DNA of 64,000 nucleotides from Paramecium sonneborni. Taxonomy: Eukaryota; Ciliophora; Oligohymenophorea; Peniculida; Parameciidae. The position numbers and the translations under genes were made by a program. The first letter of the stretch is position 1; the number at the start of each line of letters is the position of its first letter. The stretch is taken from assembly GCA_905182985.1 (NCBI GenBank), contig CAJJDN010000009.1, positions 438,115 through 502,114 of the forward strand, written 5' to 3'. This document shows, piece by piece, positions 1 through 11,672 of this stretch. The notes under the pieces are model-generated. The model saw only the letters and a program-made list of their open reading frames with translations. It was not told where the DNA came from and searched no databases.

Positions 1-1008
1 TGAACATAAACAAATAAAAGCTCCAGCAAAATATGATCCAACAAGAACCTATTATAAAATATAGATTTTACCATATTTTTTTATCCAAATATAGTTGTAG
101 TTGTCATAAAGAAGCTTTTAACCATATCAGATGAATATAATTATTCATCATAAGCTTATAAATTATTGATATTATATTTTACTATTATTTACAATTAATG
201 TATATTTTCCTTTTACTAAATCATTTTAAATTCTTCCCCATAATTTTTTTAATCTACCTTATCCTGCTGTTCTCATCCAAACCATAAAATGTTCTTTAAT
301 TAAATTTAAATATATATACCATCTTCAATATTAGTCCATGCAAACTTTTCCCATCCTTTTGGATTTTTGAAATTATATTCTCTATCACTTTCCCAAGCTA
401 TATCAGTTTCATCAATAATAACATATTCTCCTTTAGAATTTACTAATTTAAATGTATCAGTAAAATAAGTATAGGCTATTTCACCACAAGGAAAGGCATT
501 CTCACTCTAATTTAATGTACTTCCATCATAAGATTATACTTTAACTGTATTTAAATTAATAAAACATGTCTACCCATTTAAGAATTTGTTTAATAATCTC
601 CACAATTAGATATATCAATATCAATATTCCCTTTTAATTATTCTACAGATTTTGATTTGAAATAATTTCTATTTCTTCTATAAAAATTTTCCAGTTGATA
701 GTATACAAATATTGGTGCTGTCATATCACTTGATATTTCTATTGGTATTTCGCAATCTTTCTAATTTTTTGTACATGTTGATCCATAATAAACTTCCTTT
801 TCTACTATTTGTAAATTGAAAACTAAAAATATTATTGCGAAAACCAATAAAAATATTCCTATGTTACAATACTCATACCAATTATGCTAAATATTATCAG
901 GTTTCTTTTAAAATTTTTGTGAAATTTCCATTTCTTAATAGCAATATTCAAGAATTCCTCTTAATCCTCTCTAAATTATTTAGAAAATGAGTTAGAATAT
1001 TCAGCCAT
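1..1008 (-). CDS. CDC50/LEM3/TMEM30 family P4-ATPase subunit, 3' end outside window
   Basis: Partner subunit of P4-type lipid flippases, needed for their exit from the ER and activity in secretory and plasma membranes. The start is the ATG at 1006-1008; the frame runs off the left edge. Five introns of 20-29 nt are needed (859-878, 545-573, 294-319, 155-182, 49-71), all with GTA...AG ends. Visible family marks are an N-terminal membrane segment (about residues 39-60), a stretch with N-F-Y-R-R-N-R-Y, the pattern ISNCGD, a PCGE-like loop, the block HFMVWMRTAGQGRLKKLWGR matching the conserved 'DFIVWMRTAALPTFRKLY' region, and the start of the second membrane segment. About 315 residues are present. 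The family assignment is firm; the partner ATPase is unknown. Confidence 0.9.
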
Positions 1009-1165
1009 TAATATTAATAAAATATTATATACTTTCAATATTATTCTTTTCAAATTCTTTTCATTTTTCTCATCCTTTTTAAGTATGAAAAGTAAATTAA
1101 ATTCCAAAAATCCTTTTAAAGTTTAGTTAATTTGAAGAAAGAATCCATATATTCATAGTAATTAA

Positions 1166-1990
1166 ATGAAAAAATAGAAATAGATCTAAACATTATTCAA
1201 GTATTTTTAATCTGATGAATATGAAATGGAATAAGAGAAAAAACCAATAGAAATAATTTCATATATAAAACTAAATGAAGAATATCAGATTTTTGAATTA
1301 ATTTTAGAAAATTGTCCTACTTTTGTATTAGATTCATAGACATCCTTAAAATTAGAGAAATTATAATCATTAATATATTTAGGTATAAATGGATGTTAAA
1401 TAAAATCTTTAATCCATTTACCATTGATAGATAGTTTAAAAAGATTAACTTTGGATAATAATTTATTAAAAGGAGAATAATTAAAATGTATAGGATATTA
1501 TAAAGATAAACTACTTTCATTATCCTTAATTAATAACTAACTTAAAATATATCCAGGATCTATATCATTATAACATCTTTAATAGATGTAATCTTTGAAA
1601 TAATTAAGTTTAATTGGGAATGTATTTTTATTGAATGATAATGATGATAATTAATAAGCACCAAAAGAAGAAGCTGAATATGTTGAGATGAGAAATAAAA
1701 TATTTAATTTAATGCCTAATTTAATTTATTTAGATTGTATTGAAAGATCAAAGTTAAAATAAGATGAAAAGATATTTAATAATTATAATGAAGAAAATGA
1801 ATATTTATCCTTATATGCTAGTAAATCAGTTACTTAATATGAAACAAGCAGAAGTCAAAGTATGATGTCAACAAGAAAGAATGGATCTACAAGAATCAAG
1901 GAAGATTCAAATCTATTATAAAAAGAAGAGAAATAATTATCTACAAGACAATTAAGACCTTAAAAAAAAAAGGTTTATGTTTATGATTGA
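1166..1990 (+). CDS. ANP32-like leucine-rich repeat protein
   Basis: Intronless 274-residue protein. Residues about 45-170 hold four to five leucine-rich repeats of the ANP32/U2A' type (LKRLTLDNN, KLLSLSLINNQL, LKQLSLIGN) followed by a cap ending in LMPNLIYLDC, which is characteristic of this class. The C-terminus is polar and basic (TSRSQSMMSTRKN, RPQKKKVYVYD) rather than a long acidic tail, so it is ANP32-like rather than a true ANP32. Such proteins are usually nuclear or cytoplasmic binding scaffolds for histones, phosphatases or axonemal partners; which applies here is not known. Transcribed divergently from the CDC50 gene with about 160 bp between starts. Confidence 0.8.
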
Positions 1991-2146
1991 TTCTACTCAT
2001 TCAAAACTTATATTATATATATAATATATATAATACATCTCGATATTATTACAATTAATTTGGAGTGTTCATAAATCTATGTGATTTTACATTTTCATAA
2101 TGGAAATATTTATTTATATACTTTGGATTGTATATCAAATATATTG

Positions 2147-2963
2147 ATGCATAAATTAAGATAATTACAAGAAAAAGAAGAGCAATCTCTTTCAACTGAA
2201 TAAGTCTTTGTACCTTTCATCAAAGAACGAGATTCTTTAGGCAAACTGTAAACTAACCACAAAAGAAATATTTCACATAAATAAGTATTAAAAAAGAAAT
2301 CTGATAAAAAAAATGTATGATATATTAATTAATACAAAGAATGTTATAATTAGTAAAAGCGTGCATACTAAATCAAAAGTTAATTTTTTAAAAGATGTTT
2401 ACACAATTAATCATAATACTGTGTGGGCTAATTTGACTTAGGTTTCTAGATTGGAAAAAAAATTCAACTTGAAAATTCAGACTGAATATGTTGAACAAAA
2501 ACCACTTTAATTATTAAACTAAAAATTATTTTTAAATGATGGTCTTGTTAAACATAAAACACAAACTTAATTGAATAATTCTCCTAAATTAGGTAAAAAT
2601 CTTAGTATGAATACTATTCCACCTATAGGATATTATCAACCTAAGGATATTTAAATTAAAAGATAACCTATGTTTGTTAAAATGACTCAATAATAGGAAA
2701 CTAATAGATAAATTAAAAAGGTGATAAAAACAGAATGTTCTTAAACAACTTAAATTCCTAAATTGGAATTCTCAAACATAAAAATATAAAATAAAATTCC
2801 ATAAGAATTATTAGAAAAAGCATATTTAACAGAGAGAATATCAACACAACAACGATTTAGATACACTCCTTTACATTTTGATAATGAAGAAATAGAACTT
2901 TAAGAATCTAAAATAAATTAATTAAGATAATTTTATCAAATAATGAAAAATAGTATTTCTTGA
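2147..2963 (+). CDS. Unknown hydrophilic protein, 263 aa
   Basis: Not recognised. Starts at ATG 2147 and needs one 25-nt intron (2315-2339, GTATGA...AAAG) that removes an in-frame TGA. The product is rich in Lys, Asn and Gln, has no membrane segment and a predicted helical, basic middle. A stretch TVWANLTQVSRLEKKFNLK near residue 85 looks like an amphipathic helix. An upstream ATG at 2100 leads to TGA and cannot be joined in frame. It follows the ANP32-like gene on the same strand by 156 bp. Confidence 0.6.
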
Positions 2964-3045
2964 ATCCTATATAAATATTTTTGTTAATTATTATCTAAAT
3001 CATATTTATATAGCAATCTTTTTAACTAAATTTCTAAAGAATCAA

Positions 3046-3324
3046 TCATAAATGTAGAAATCTTTAAAAATTAGAATCTTAATCCAATTCATTTAATTTC
3101 TATAACAACATGTATAAATCTTGAATACCATCACTAAACAAGTCAGCTTATTATGAGTTGAATGAAATATCATCATCCATCATGATATTGTGACTTTCAC
3201 CAAGGCCACAATAAAATGAGAACGGAATAAATTATTCTTTGATTATTTTTAAACTTAATTTATCATCATCTTTTTAATAACAAATTGAATAAATTTAAAC
3301 TTTTTTAATAAAATATGTACTCAT
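3046..3324 (-). CDS. Small unknown protein, 92 aa
   Basis: Open frame of 93 codons with no intron. The sequence is protein-like, with an aromatic, hydrophobic N-terminal half (FIPFSFYCGLGES) and an acidic leucine-rich end (GIQDLYMLLQKLNELDQDSN). No known domain. It lies 37 bp downstream of the CENP-B-type gene on the same strand, so it could also be an unrecognised 3' part of that locus. Codon use resembles its neighbours. Confidence 0.45.
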
Positions 3325-3361
3325 GCAACATAATTTCTAATTTTCTTTAAGACTATTTATT

Positions 3362-4159
3362 TCAAAAATAATCAAAAAATGATTATAATGTTATTGAATA
3401 TCCTAAATAAATCTCTTCATAGCTGTCTCCTAGAAATTCTAATTTTGGAATTAATTATTCAGAAAATTATTATAATTCAACCTGATTGTTTCTACTTTAG
3501 ATATCAAAAGAATCAGGAAAAAAATTAGCTTCGTCTTGATCCAAAAAAAAATCTTCAACATATACTTTTTCTTCAAATATTTATTTAACATTTAAATCAG
3601 TTTTAATTTATTCCTATGATTCCTTTTTAATTAATCTATTTGTTTCCAAACTTTCTGTTCCCTTTTCTCTTCTTAATTATAACTCTTATTTAAATTTGAC
3701 TTCTTATAACTTAGATAAACATCCTTATTCCTCCAAAATTGTTTGAACTTTAAATTTGATATCATATTCTGAAAGAAATTTGTCCATCCACATTTTTGAT
3801 GCTTTGAATGTATCACTATTAAAAATTTCTAAAGCTTTTGATTTAATTTAATCTCTCGTAATTTTCTTTCCTTCTTTTTTAGTTTCACTTAAGATCCATT
3901 TTTCAAGTTCTGCAACAGCTTATGGATTAACTCTTTTCCTTCCACATCCAGATTTTCTCACATATCCTTAATTAAACCATCTCTTTAAATTTCTTATTGT
4001 AGTATTATATTTAAGACTTTAGATTTCAAAATTTTCATCTGAAGGATTTGCTACTAATGCTTCAATAGCTTCTTTTTTTTCGTTTGTACTCAAAATATAA
4101 TAATTATTATTATTTTTTTTGTAACAAATTTATGGAATTTGAATAGACCTTGCTAACAT
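3362..4159 (-). CDS. CENP-B/Tc5-type HTH DNA-binding protein
   Basis: 265 residues. Residues about 75-145 match the CENP-B/Tc5 transposase helix-turn-helix: GRKRVNPQAVAELEKWILS, then KKITRDQIKSKALEIF and FKASKMWMDKF, with the conserved pattern of Trp, Lys-Ala and Ser-x-x-Trp-x-x-x-Phe. No DDE nuclease follows; the remaining 120 residues are acidic and coiled. In other eukaryotes this fold occurs in Tc5/pogo transposases and domesticated relatives that bind centromeric or ARS DNA. A role in chromatin binding is inference. The start at 4159 overlaps the first codons of the divergent DHHC gene by 28 bp, so one of the two starts may be wrong. Confidence 0.75.
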
Positions 4160-5136
4160 ATGATGATATTTGGAATTCTAATGTTATTTATTCAAAAAAA
4201 TTAAGAATAATGTTTGGATCATAACCAATTAGATTTACTATTTCATTTTTAATATTGAATGCCTCTAATTTTACATTATTAAGTTTGATTACAAATTCAA
4301 GCCTATTACTATTGATTTTATTAAGTTTTATAATATTGACAAATATCTCTTTATTTTAAGTTTTAAGTAGAAATCCTGGAATAATTCCAAAAAATGTAAA
4401 ATAAAAATAAATAAAACTAGATTGTTGGTTTTGAATTGAAATATGAATTACTAATAATACCATAGATTACAAAATATTCATCTGTTTAAATGGGCTCTGA
4501 TTATATGATATGGAAAGATAATTTAATTCATTAATTAAAATATTGTGCATTTTGTCATATTTATCGACCACCAAGGAGTTCTCATTGTTATACATGTGGA
4601 AATTGTATCCTAAAATATGATCATCATTGTCCTTGGATAGGATAATGTATAGGATAGAATAATTATAGGTAAAAAAAGAATAATTGTTTTAGATAATATA
4701 TTTAATTATTAATATTTGGAATGTTTGATTAATTATGCATATTTTGTATTTGCACCATAACTTTATATGATCAAATGATAATCAAGATAATTCTAATTAT
4801 ATATACAATACCAGTAATTATTCAGTGGTGAAAAATTAGTTATTTTTCTTCATTTTCAGTCTTCAAGTCTTGCATTTATATTTATTAATTACAAGGTAAA
4901 CATCAAAAGAATACTTCAAATAGCTTTGGAAAACAAAAGCTGGTAATCCATTTAATTTATAATTTTGGAAATATCATCCATAGTTTATTGATTTCAATAC
5001 ACAATATATCAGATAGAAAAATTTTGTTTCTCAACTTACATAAATAGATTTAAGTTTAAATATGGATAAAAAACCTTAAACATTAAAATAGCCAATAAAA
5101 CCATACAAAGAAGTTGAATTATAAATTAAAAATTGA
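4132..5136 (+). CDS. DHHC-type protein S-palmitoyltransferase
   Basis: Transfers palmitate to cysteines of membrane proteins. 309 residues after removal of three introns (4396-4420, 4669-4692, 4814-4839). Order: N-terminal cytosolic stretch, two membrane segments (about residues 37-80), the juxtamembrane NPGIIP motif, the cysteine-rich domain with [21 protein letters not shown] and the catalytic DHHCPWIG, then two further membrane segments and a cytosolic tail with the LLIT...T pattern seen at this point in plant and protist DHHC enzymes. Intron 2 falls right after the NNYR of the catalytic domain. Family assignment is secure; substrates are unknown. Confidence 0.95.
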
Positions 5137-5350
5137 TATTATATATCTAAATGCAATTTTATAAGAAAATTAATATTTTAAAAAGTAGATCATAAACTAA
5201 TTAATAAATAAATGTATTATATCTTAAAGTTCCTGCAAATGAAGTATAAATATTGATATAATATATTGATACCTAATAGAATATATAAGAAAAAGTTATC
5301 TAAAAATAAGCAAACCTATAGATTTTTTTTAATAAACTATAAATATTTTT

Positions 5351-7588
5351 TCATTATGGATTAACAATTGTAGTCATAGTTCTTTTCAAATGTTTTAAGA
5401 CAGGCCCAACAGAACTTTGATTTGTTTAAGATTATATTTCTTCATTATAATTTTATTAGGATTAAACTTTAAATTCTTTAAAGTTTTATGTACTTAAGAT
5501 ATCACTAATTCTCCTATATTAATGCAATGATTTTAATTATTTTTAAGGTTGTAAACATATCTAGTTAATTTATTATTTGATTTCTTAAAATTAATCTTTC
5601 TTTAAATCGTTTTTGAATGTTACTTTCATTTATTATTTGAATGGTTTTTCAGTTATAACATCTTCTTATGCTAACTTTTAAACTATAACTGGATCTAATT
5701 CAATTACTAATAGATCACTCTTAACAAATCCTGAATAATTGTATCCTCCGAAAATGTAAAGTTTAGAGTCAATACAAGAAGAAGTATGATTACATCTTCC
5801 TGCTACCTAATTACCTTTAATATCCACAGAGATCCAAGTTCTATTTTTGATATCTAAAAGATGAATATCATTTAAGAAACCATTTATATTTAAATCATCA
5901 TTCTTTCCCCCATATATTACAATTAATTGATATTTTTCAATATAATTCATTGAATGTTAACAACGACCAACTATAATAAATTTATATGTAATACTTGGAG
6001 ACATTCCTTTAGTTTAAACTTATTCAAATCCTACAGGTTTTGTTGTTGTATCGATTCTTATCAGTCCATCTAAATAATGACCATTTTTATCAAAACCACC
6101 AAATATATATACACCTTAGTTATTCAATTTACATTCATTATCAGTTTTGTAGAGTTCAATTTAATTACTAAAATAAATAGCAGCAGATTTATGGAATGCA
6201 ACTCCATCAGGAAAGCAATTATTTTATTCTATTACAACTTGATTCCATCTTTAAGTTAATAAATCAAAAGCAATTATATCTCTAAGATATTAACCCTTTA
6301 TATCAATTCCTCCATGGACTATCATACTTCTACCAATAACCTCTGCAATATGAGATTTTCGAGGAGGTATAATACCAGTTTATTTTAAGACTTTTAATTC
6401 ATTAGTAACTAATAATTTAAATATATATTTACTTAAATTAATTATTTTAATATCACATGTGATTTCACTAGATATTCTTTTATTGTTAGATATTTGATGA
6501 ACATCCCCGCCAAAGATTATCATAAAATTTTTATATATTGCAGCTGAATGATTACTTCTAAAACCACTTTGCTGTTAATCTTCTAACTTTATCTATTACC
6601 ATTTGTAAATTTCTAAAATATTTATAGATTAAACTTTTATCAACAACAGCACAACAAAAATCATCATTCTATTTAGCGCCTGCACCACCATATAAATATA
6701 AATTATGATTATATGAGAGCATTGTACTTCCATTTCTTGAACACGGTTACCATTAAATTTATACATCTTTATAAATATAAACAATTTGCTTTTTAATTTT
6801 TATTTCATTGATTTATTGACTGACCTACATTTACATTTCTTAAACATCTTTATTTTTATTATTTTAATCATTCATTCCACTTATTTTTATTTATCTTCTT
6901 ATTGATTCCATTTTTTGTAAATCTTAATATTACAACGAAGGATAAGATTTTATTTCAGGCATTTTAGATTTAATTTTTTTAAAATATTTCTTTACTTCCT
7001 CTATTGATGATTCTTCCTACTTTTTATACTGTTCTTTTATTTTTCGAAATGTATCTCTATTGTGTATCATTTACATTTTTCTTGATGTATAATATTTTGG
7101 TTAATCTGCAAGTTCCTCAGTAAATAATGAATGACCATAATTATTCCATATTTATTTTGACTATAAGAATGATCTTTTGAGTTCACTCACAGCACCTTAA
7201 TTAAGTTCTTCAAATCTCGTAAATAATGATTTATCATAATCAGGCATTAATTACAGTAGTTCTATTTTGCTATCAAAGGCTACTTATTGAAATTACTCTA
7301 ATGGTAAAGGACTTAGTTTTGTGTTTGCCTATTTAAATTTTTTCAAAAGCAAACCTATATCAACTTTCTCACCTGATTTTGTATTGTTATTATTAGTATA
7401 CATATAAATATAATTACATTTAATTTCTTCTATGGTTCCTTATTATAAAATATATTATGCAAAATTATCTTTTAATAAATGAATTGAATGCTAGAGAAAA
7501 AGTAAACCTCTACATTTATAAAGCCTAAACCAATTGAATTCTATAATAAATTAGCCTAGGAAACAGTTTCCAAAAGAGACTTACTCAT
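5351..7588 (-). CDS. Kelch-repeat protein with helical N-terminal region
   Basis: 730 residues with two introns (7491-7513, and 6613-6634, which starts GTTTAA rather than GTA). The first 270 residues are helical, with long charged stretches (EELNQGAVSELKRSFLQ, EESSIEEVKKYFKKI). From about residue 290 kelch repeats follow, recognised by the double-glycine strands LYLYGGAGA, MIIFGGDV, IVHGGID-like, VYIFGGFD, VIYGGKND and LYIFGGYN, with N-H or R-x-x-H before them; six repeats fit one beta-propeller. The last 100 residues are Gln/Lys-rich. Likely a scaffold; no BTB or other catalytic partner domain is seen. Its ATG is only three bases from that of the divergent cyclin gene. Confidence 0.85.
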
Positions 7589-7591
7589 TTA

Positions 7592-8345
7592 ATGGTTAAT
7601 CTAAGTAATTTAATTTTTATACAAAAGAATACTTTTTAACAAAAGATTTCTCTCAAAACAATTGAATTAGCTGTTCTCTATATTGATATATTTCTTAATG
7701 TATAGGATATCTCTGAATAAAAATTATAACTTTTAGGAATAAGTGCCTTCAATCTTGCTGCTAAAGTTAATTTTTATTTTATTGCTTTAGTTCAATTAAA
7801 AAGGAATAAGAAGACAAACTAAAATTTATGATTCTTATGGAAATGGAATGTATTAAGATCTTGAATACGATGAAATGGAAATATAATTGCTTTAAACTAT
7901 GTAATTTTAATTGAATTTTATCACTTCTTCAGATTATGCAGAACTTATAGGACTAAATCTTTAGGATGAGAAAATAAAATCTTATTTTCTATTTATCTTA
8001 GTAGGTACCAATAAAATAAGAATAGATTTTTAAATTTATAAGTATCAACATTTAGAATTAGCTTTGGCAATTCTTTTTCTATCAGATGAAAATACTCAGT
8101 AATTTTAGCCAAAAATTCATCAAATATCAAAAGTTATTTAAGAGGTAGTTAATCAACATGAAAAATTATATGAACAAGAGGATGATAAATAATCATTAAT
8201 TTAAACTAATTTAAATGAAAAAAAAATAAAAAAGAGAATAAAGAATAGAATAAAGAAAAGAATAAAGAAAAGAATAAAAAAAACCAAAGCATTAAGAAAA
8301 CATTTATTAAAATAATTTTAATAATAATAGCTAAAGAAACAATGA
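7592..8345 (+). CDS. Cyclin-like protein
   Basis: 242 residues, one 25-nt intron (7766-7790). The motif TIELAVLYIDIFLN matches 'LxLAVNYLDRFL' and LQLLGISAFNLAAK matches 'LQLLGVAALFLAAKY' of the cyclin box. EMEIQLLQTMQFQLNFITSS matches the 'E..IL..L.F.L...T' opening of the second cyclin fold. The N-terminus is short: the usual first helix before the box is missing, so an upstream exon may have been overlooked. The C-terminus is a basic repeat of KKRIK units. Predicted regulator of a cyclin-dependent kinase; subtype cannot be set. Confidence 0.75.
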
Positions 8346-8655
8346 ATTATTTAACATATTATTTCATTTCATTTTAAAGTAATATTATTCCATAACTCTA
8401 TTTTGATCAAACATTTTATGGTATTTTGTAATAACTTTAATTGATGAGATTCCAATCATTAAATAGTAGAAAATCAAATTAGGATTAATGAAAAGTTATT
8501 TGGAAATGAATTTATTGTTAAAAGTGAAGTAATACCTTAAATATTGAGCTTTCTACTTTCATGATTGCAAACTATGGATTGCTTCCAAATCAATTTTGTA
8601 AATTAAAATATTTAATAATTTAATTATTATTTGTTTAAAACCTGAATCTTAAAAT
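8346..8655. other. Intergenic, no gene seen
   Basis: AT-rich spacer between the cyclin and RING genes. No frame longer than about 40 codons, no structure noticed. Confidence 0.6.
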
Positions 8656-9597
8656 ATGGATCCTAAGTCTAATTGTCAAGAGACATATTAATGTTAGATC
8701 TGTCAAATTTATGTAGCTAAATAAAGCTAATAAATTCACGATGCCACTTGTTTATAAAAGAAAAATGTATTTTTTCTTAACTTTAAATTAGTTTGAAAAT
8801 AAAAACATCTAGAATAAATTTTTTCCCAATAACAATTTTCAATAATCTTAAGCTAACTTTAATGGTTAGAATTAGGACTCTAAATCTACATTTTCATTTA
8901 TATCTGGAAAAAATTAATAAGGAATCTCCAACAATTAGGGAAAAATAAAGGTATAATATTTTCCACCACCTGTAAAGAATTAATAATTCTAAGATAAATA
9001 AAATAATGGTAATTAACAATTTTAGTAATCATTAAATGAATAGGGATAAAATTTAATTGGATAATAATAGCCTTAAAGGTATTTTCAAATGGATCCTTCA
9101 TAATCTAATGTCGAAATAAAATAGGAACAATTTCCTTTTAATTAAAATCCCCCAAAAAGTTTTTTTCCTTAAAAAAACTAAATTCTATTAAATTAATCAC
9201 AATAACTTTCAAATAATTCATAACTAAAAAATGAACAAATTTTTAATTAGAATTAAAATAACTATTAATAAGGAATTTAAAAGCCTGCCTCAAATTAATT
9301 AGGAGATTAGTAACCAATTTAGCAATTCTAAAATTAGACTTAAAAAGATTTTGGAAATATGTCTTAAATTAAAAATAATGTTAATGTGTTATAATTTTCA
9401 AAACCAGTTCAATAAATTAATCCTTCTACCTAATTTTCTGTTATGAATCAACAAAAAATATTTCTGCCAAATTAACCACAAAAATTGGAACAGCCCTTCG
9501 TTTTTTCTTCTAATTAATAATAGCAAAATACATAAAATAACATACCATATCAATAATTTTAATGGTAATAATAATAATAGTAATAATAATAATAGTA

Positions 9598-9691
<94 letters not shown>

Positions 9692-9950
9692 TAATAATAA
9701 CAATAATAATAACAATAATAATAACAATAATAATAACAATAATAATAATAAAATTAATTTAGAATACCTTTATTCTAGACAGAAACAGTGAATAATAGTA
9801 ATATAATACCACCTCCTAATTAAAATATTAGTGCTTCATTGCCAATCTAAGGATTGCCACGTTAAATTCCTGCTCCTGGAATGTAATAATTTATATAACC
9901 AAATCCATTTAATTAGTAAGTTTAACGTCCGCTCATAAATAGTTAATCAG

Positions 9951-9981
<31 letters not shown>

Positions 9982-10348
9982 AGATTATAATTTTTATAAT
10001 CCAGGTAGAGGATTACAAAATTTTGATGTTAATAAAAAATATACAGATTATGATGTTGAAAGAATGAACTAAGAGTAAGTTTATTAATATTTCTCAAACT
10101 TATTAATCAACGAAGATCATGGCTATACAGAAGATTTGATAATAAATAAGCTTTAGCAAAATTTTTAGATTAATAAAGATGAAAATATTATAGATATCTG
10201 TGTTATATGCCAAGAATCCTTTACTTAAGAAACTTTTACTACCGATAAATAGTTGCCATGTTTTCATATATTTCACCTAGATTGCCTATAAGGATGGTTA
10301 AAGAGATCCAAACATTGTCCAGTTTGTAAAACTTTAGTAGAATTATGA
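8656..10348 (+). CDS. RING-H2 E3 ubiquitin ligase with long polyglutamine tract
   Basis: 555 residues, one intron (8767-8791). The N-terminus has CQICQIYVAKQSQQIHDATC, a possible C2HC zinc knuckle. The middle is Gln/Asn-rich and contains about 62 consecutive codons that are nearly all glutamine, then Pro-rich sequence, an acidic run of nine Asp, and at the C-terminus a RING-H2: ICVICQESF, then LPCFHIFHLDCLQGWL and HCPVC, giving the C-x2-C...C-x-H-x2-H-x2-C...C-x2-C pattern. Predicted ubiquitin ligase. The large disordered part suggests a condensate-prone protein, which is inference. Confidence 0.9.
9566..9751 (+). repeat. (TAA/CAA)n microsatellite encoding polyglutamine
   Basis: About 62 codons of TAA with scattered TAG and CAA and one TGG (Trp). 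In the ciliate code TAA, TAG and CAA are all glutamine, so the CAA interruptions every fourth codon at the 3' end are silent in this frame. In the standard code the same DNA would read as stops. Confidence 0.95.
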
Positions 10349-10658
10349 ATAGAATAAATATATTTGGCAGAAATTCTATTCTATTCAATAATTTTTAATA
10401 TAGTTTTTAATTGAGAAGTCTCAATTTTTAAATAAAATAATATAAATGTTATTGACCATTAAATTTTATTTAATTACTATATGTAATTTCAAATAAATTT
10501 ATTCTTAACAATAGAAAATGAAAAAATATAGAGAATTGATACATCTTTATGAGTGAAATTTATCAAATTTATTTTTATCAAAGTCTGAGTAGCCTTGGAT
10601 GAGATTTTTAATTTATGTGTCAAATAATTTTATTAATTATTTTAATAGTGAAAGAATT
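10349..10658. other. Intergenic, no gene seen
   Basis: AT-rich spacer. A short inverted repeat (TTGAGAAGTCTCAA near 10411) lies just past the RING gene and could form a small hairpin; no other signal. Confidence 0.5.
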
Positions 10659-11647
10659 ATGGATCCCATATAAAAAAAATAAAAAATAGGCGATTCAGAT
10701 GGTGAGGAAATAATTTAAGAAGGAGAAGTTGATGAAAACTTTGAATAAAGAGTTTAGAAGCTTTTATATGAGACTGATAATGGATTAAACTTATACAATA
10801 AACCTGTAATGCCTTTGATTTACTACGAGTTTAATGAAGAAATCAAATAATAGGCAGAATAAGTAATAAATTAAGACAAAACTATATTGCCTTAAGATAA
10901 ATATGAAAAATATGAAAAGGAAGCATCAAAAATTTGGGATAAATTTTATAGGCATCATCAAAATAACTTTTTTAAGGATAGACATTATTTAGAAAGGGAA
11001 ATACCTGAATTAAATAATTTTAAAGAAAGTCATTAAAAAGATGAAACAAAATTATTTATAATCTGCGAAATGGGATGTGGAGTTGGTAATGCTTTATTTC
11101 CTTTAAAAAAAAACTATACTTTCTTTAAAAAAGTTTATGGTTTTGATTTTAGCAAACGAGCAATTGATGTTTTGAAAACTAATGAATTATATGATGAAAC
11201 AGTATACTAAGCTTGTGTATGTGATTTAGTTTTAGATCCATTGCCTGATTTTGAAAGACCTGATTTAGGAACATTAATCTTTGTCTTATCAGCAATATCT
11301 CCAGAAAATCATTTAATTGTGGTTAGAAAAATATATGAATGGATGAAACCCGGTAGTGTTCTATATTTTAGAGATTATGGATAATATGATTTTGGACAAA
11401 TAAACTTATCGAAAAAATAAAATAGAAAATTAAAAGATAATTTCTATGTTAAACATGATGGAGTGAGAGTTTATTATTTTAGTAATTAAGTAAGTTATTT
11501 ACTATTTTATAGGAAGTAACATCATTATTTACAACAGCTGGATTTAAATAATTGGATATTAAAGCTCATTATAGATATATTGAAAATAGAAAAACTAAAG
11601 TCAAAATGTATAGAGTTTGGGTTTAGGGTAGATTTTTAAAAGAATGA
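10659..11647 (+). CDS. METTL2/6/8-type tRNA m3C methyltransferase
   Basis: SAM-dependent enzyme family that makes 3-methylcytidine at position 32 of tRNAs. 321 residues, one 23-nt intron (11490-11512). Family hallmarks in order: WDKFYRHHQNNFFKDRHYL, EIPEL, the SAM-binding EMGCGVGNALFPL, YGFDFSKRAI, CDLVLDPLP, FVLSAISPENH, W-M-K-P-G, FRDYGQYDFGQ, VKHDGVRVYYFS and a C-terminal YRVWVQGRF. These cover the whole enzyme, so it looks intact. It cannot be split between the tRNA-Ser, tRNA-Thr and mitochondrial subtypes from sequence alone. Confidence 0.93.
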
Positions 11648-11672
11648 TATTAATTTCTATATTTTTATTAAT

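Noticed and set aside
9398..9739. Poly-leucine reading frame on the minus strand and poly-isoleucine on the plus strand
   Set aside because: Shadows of the (TAA)n polyglutamine tract, which is in frame with the RING gene under the ciliate code.
11490..11512. Use of TAA/TAG as stops (standard code) to end genes early
   Set aside because: Conserved domains run through dozens of TAA/TAG codons at glutamine positions; every family-supported gene ends at TGA.
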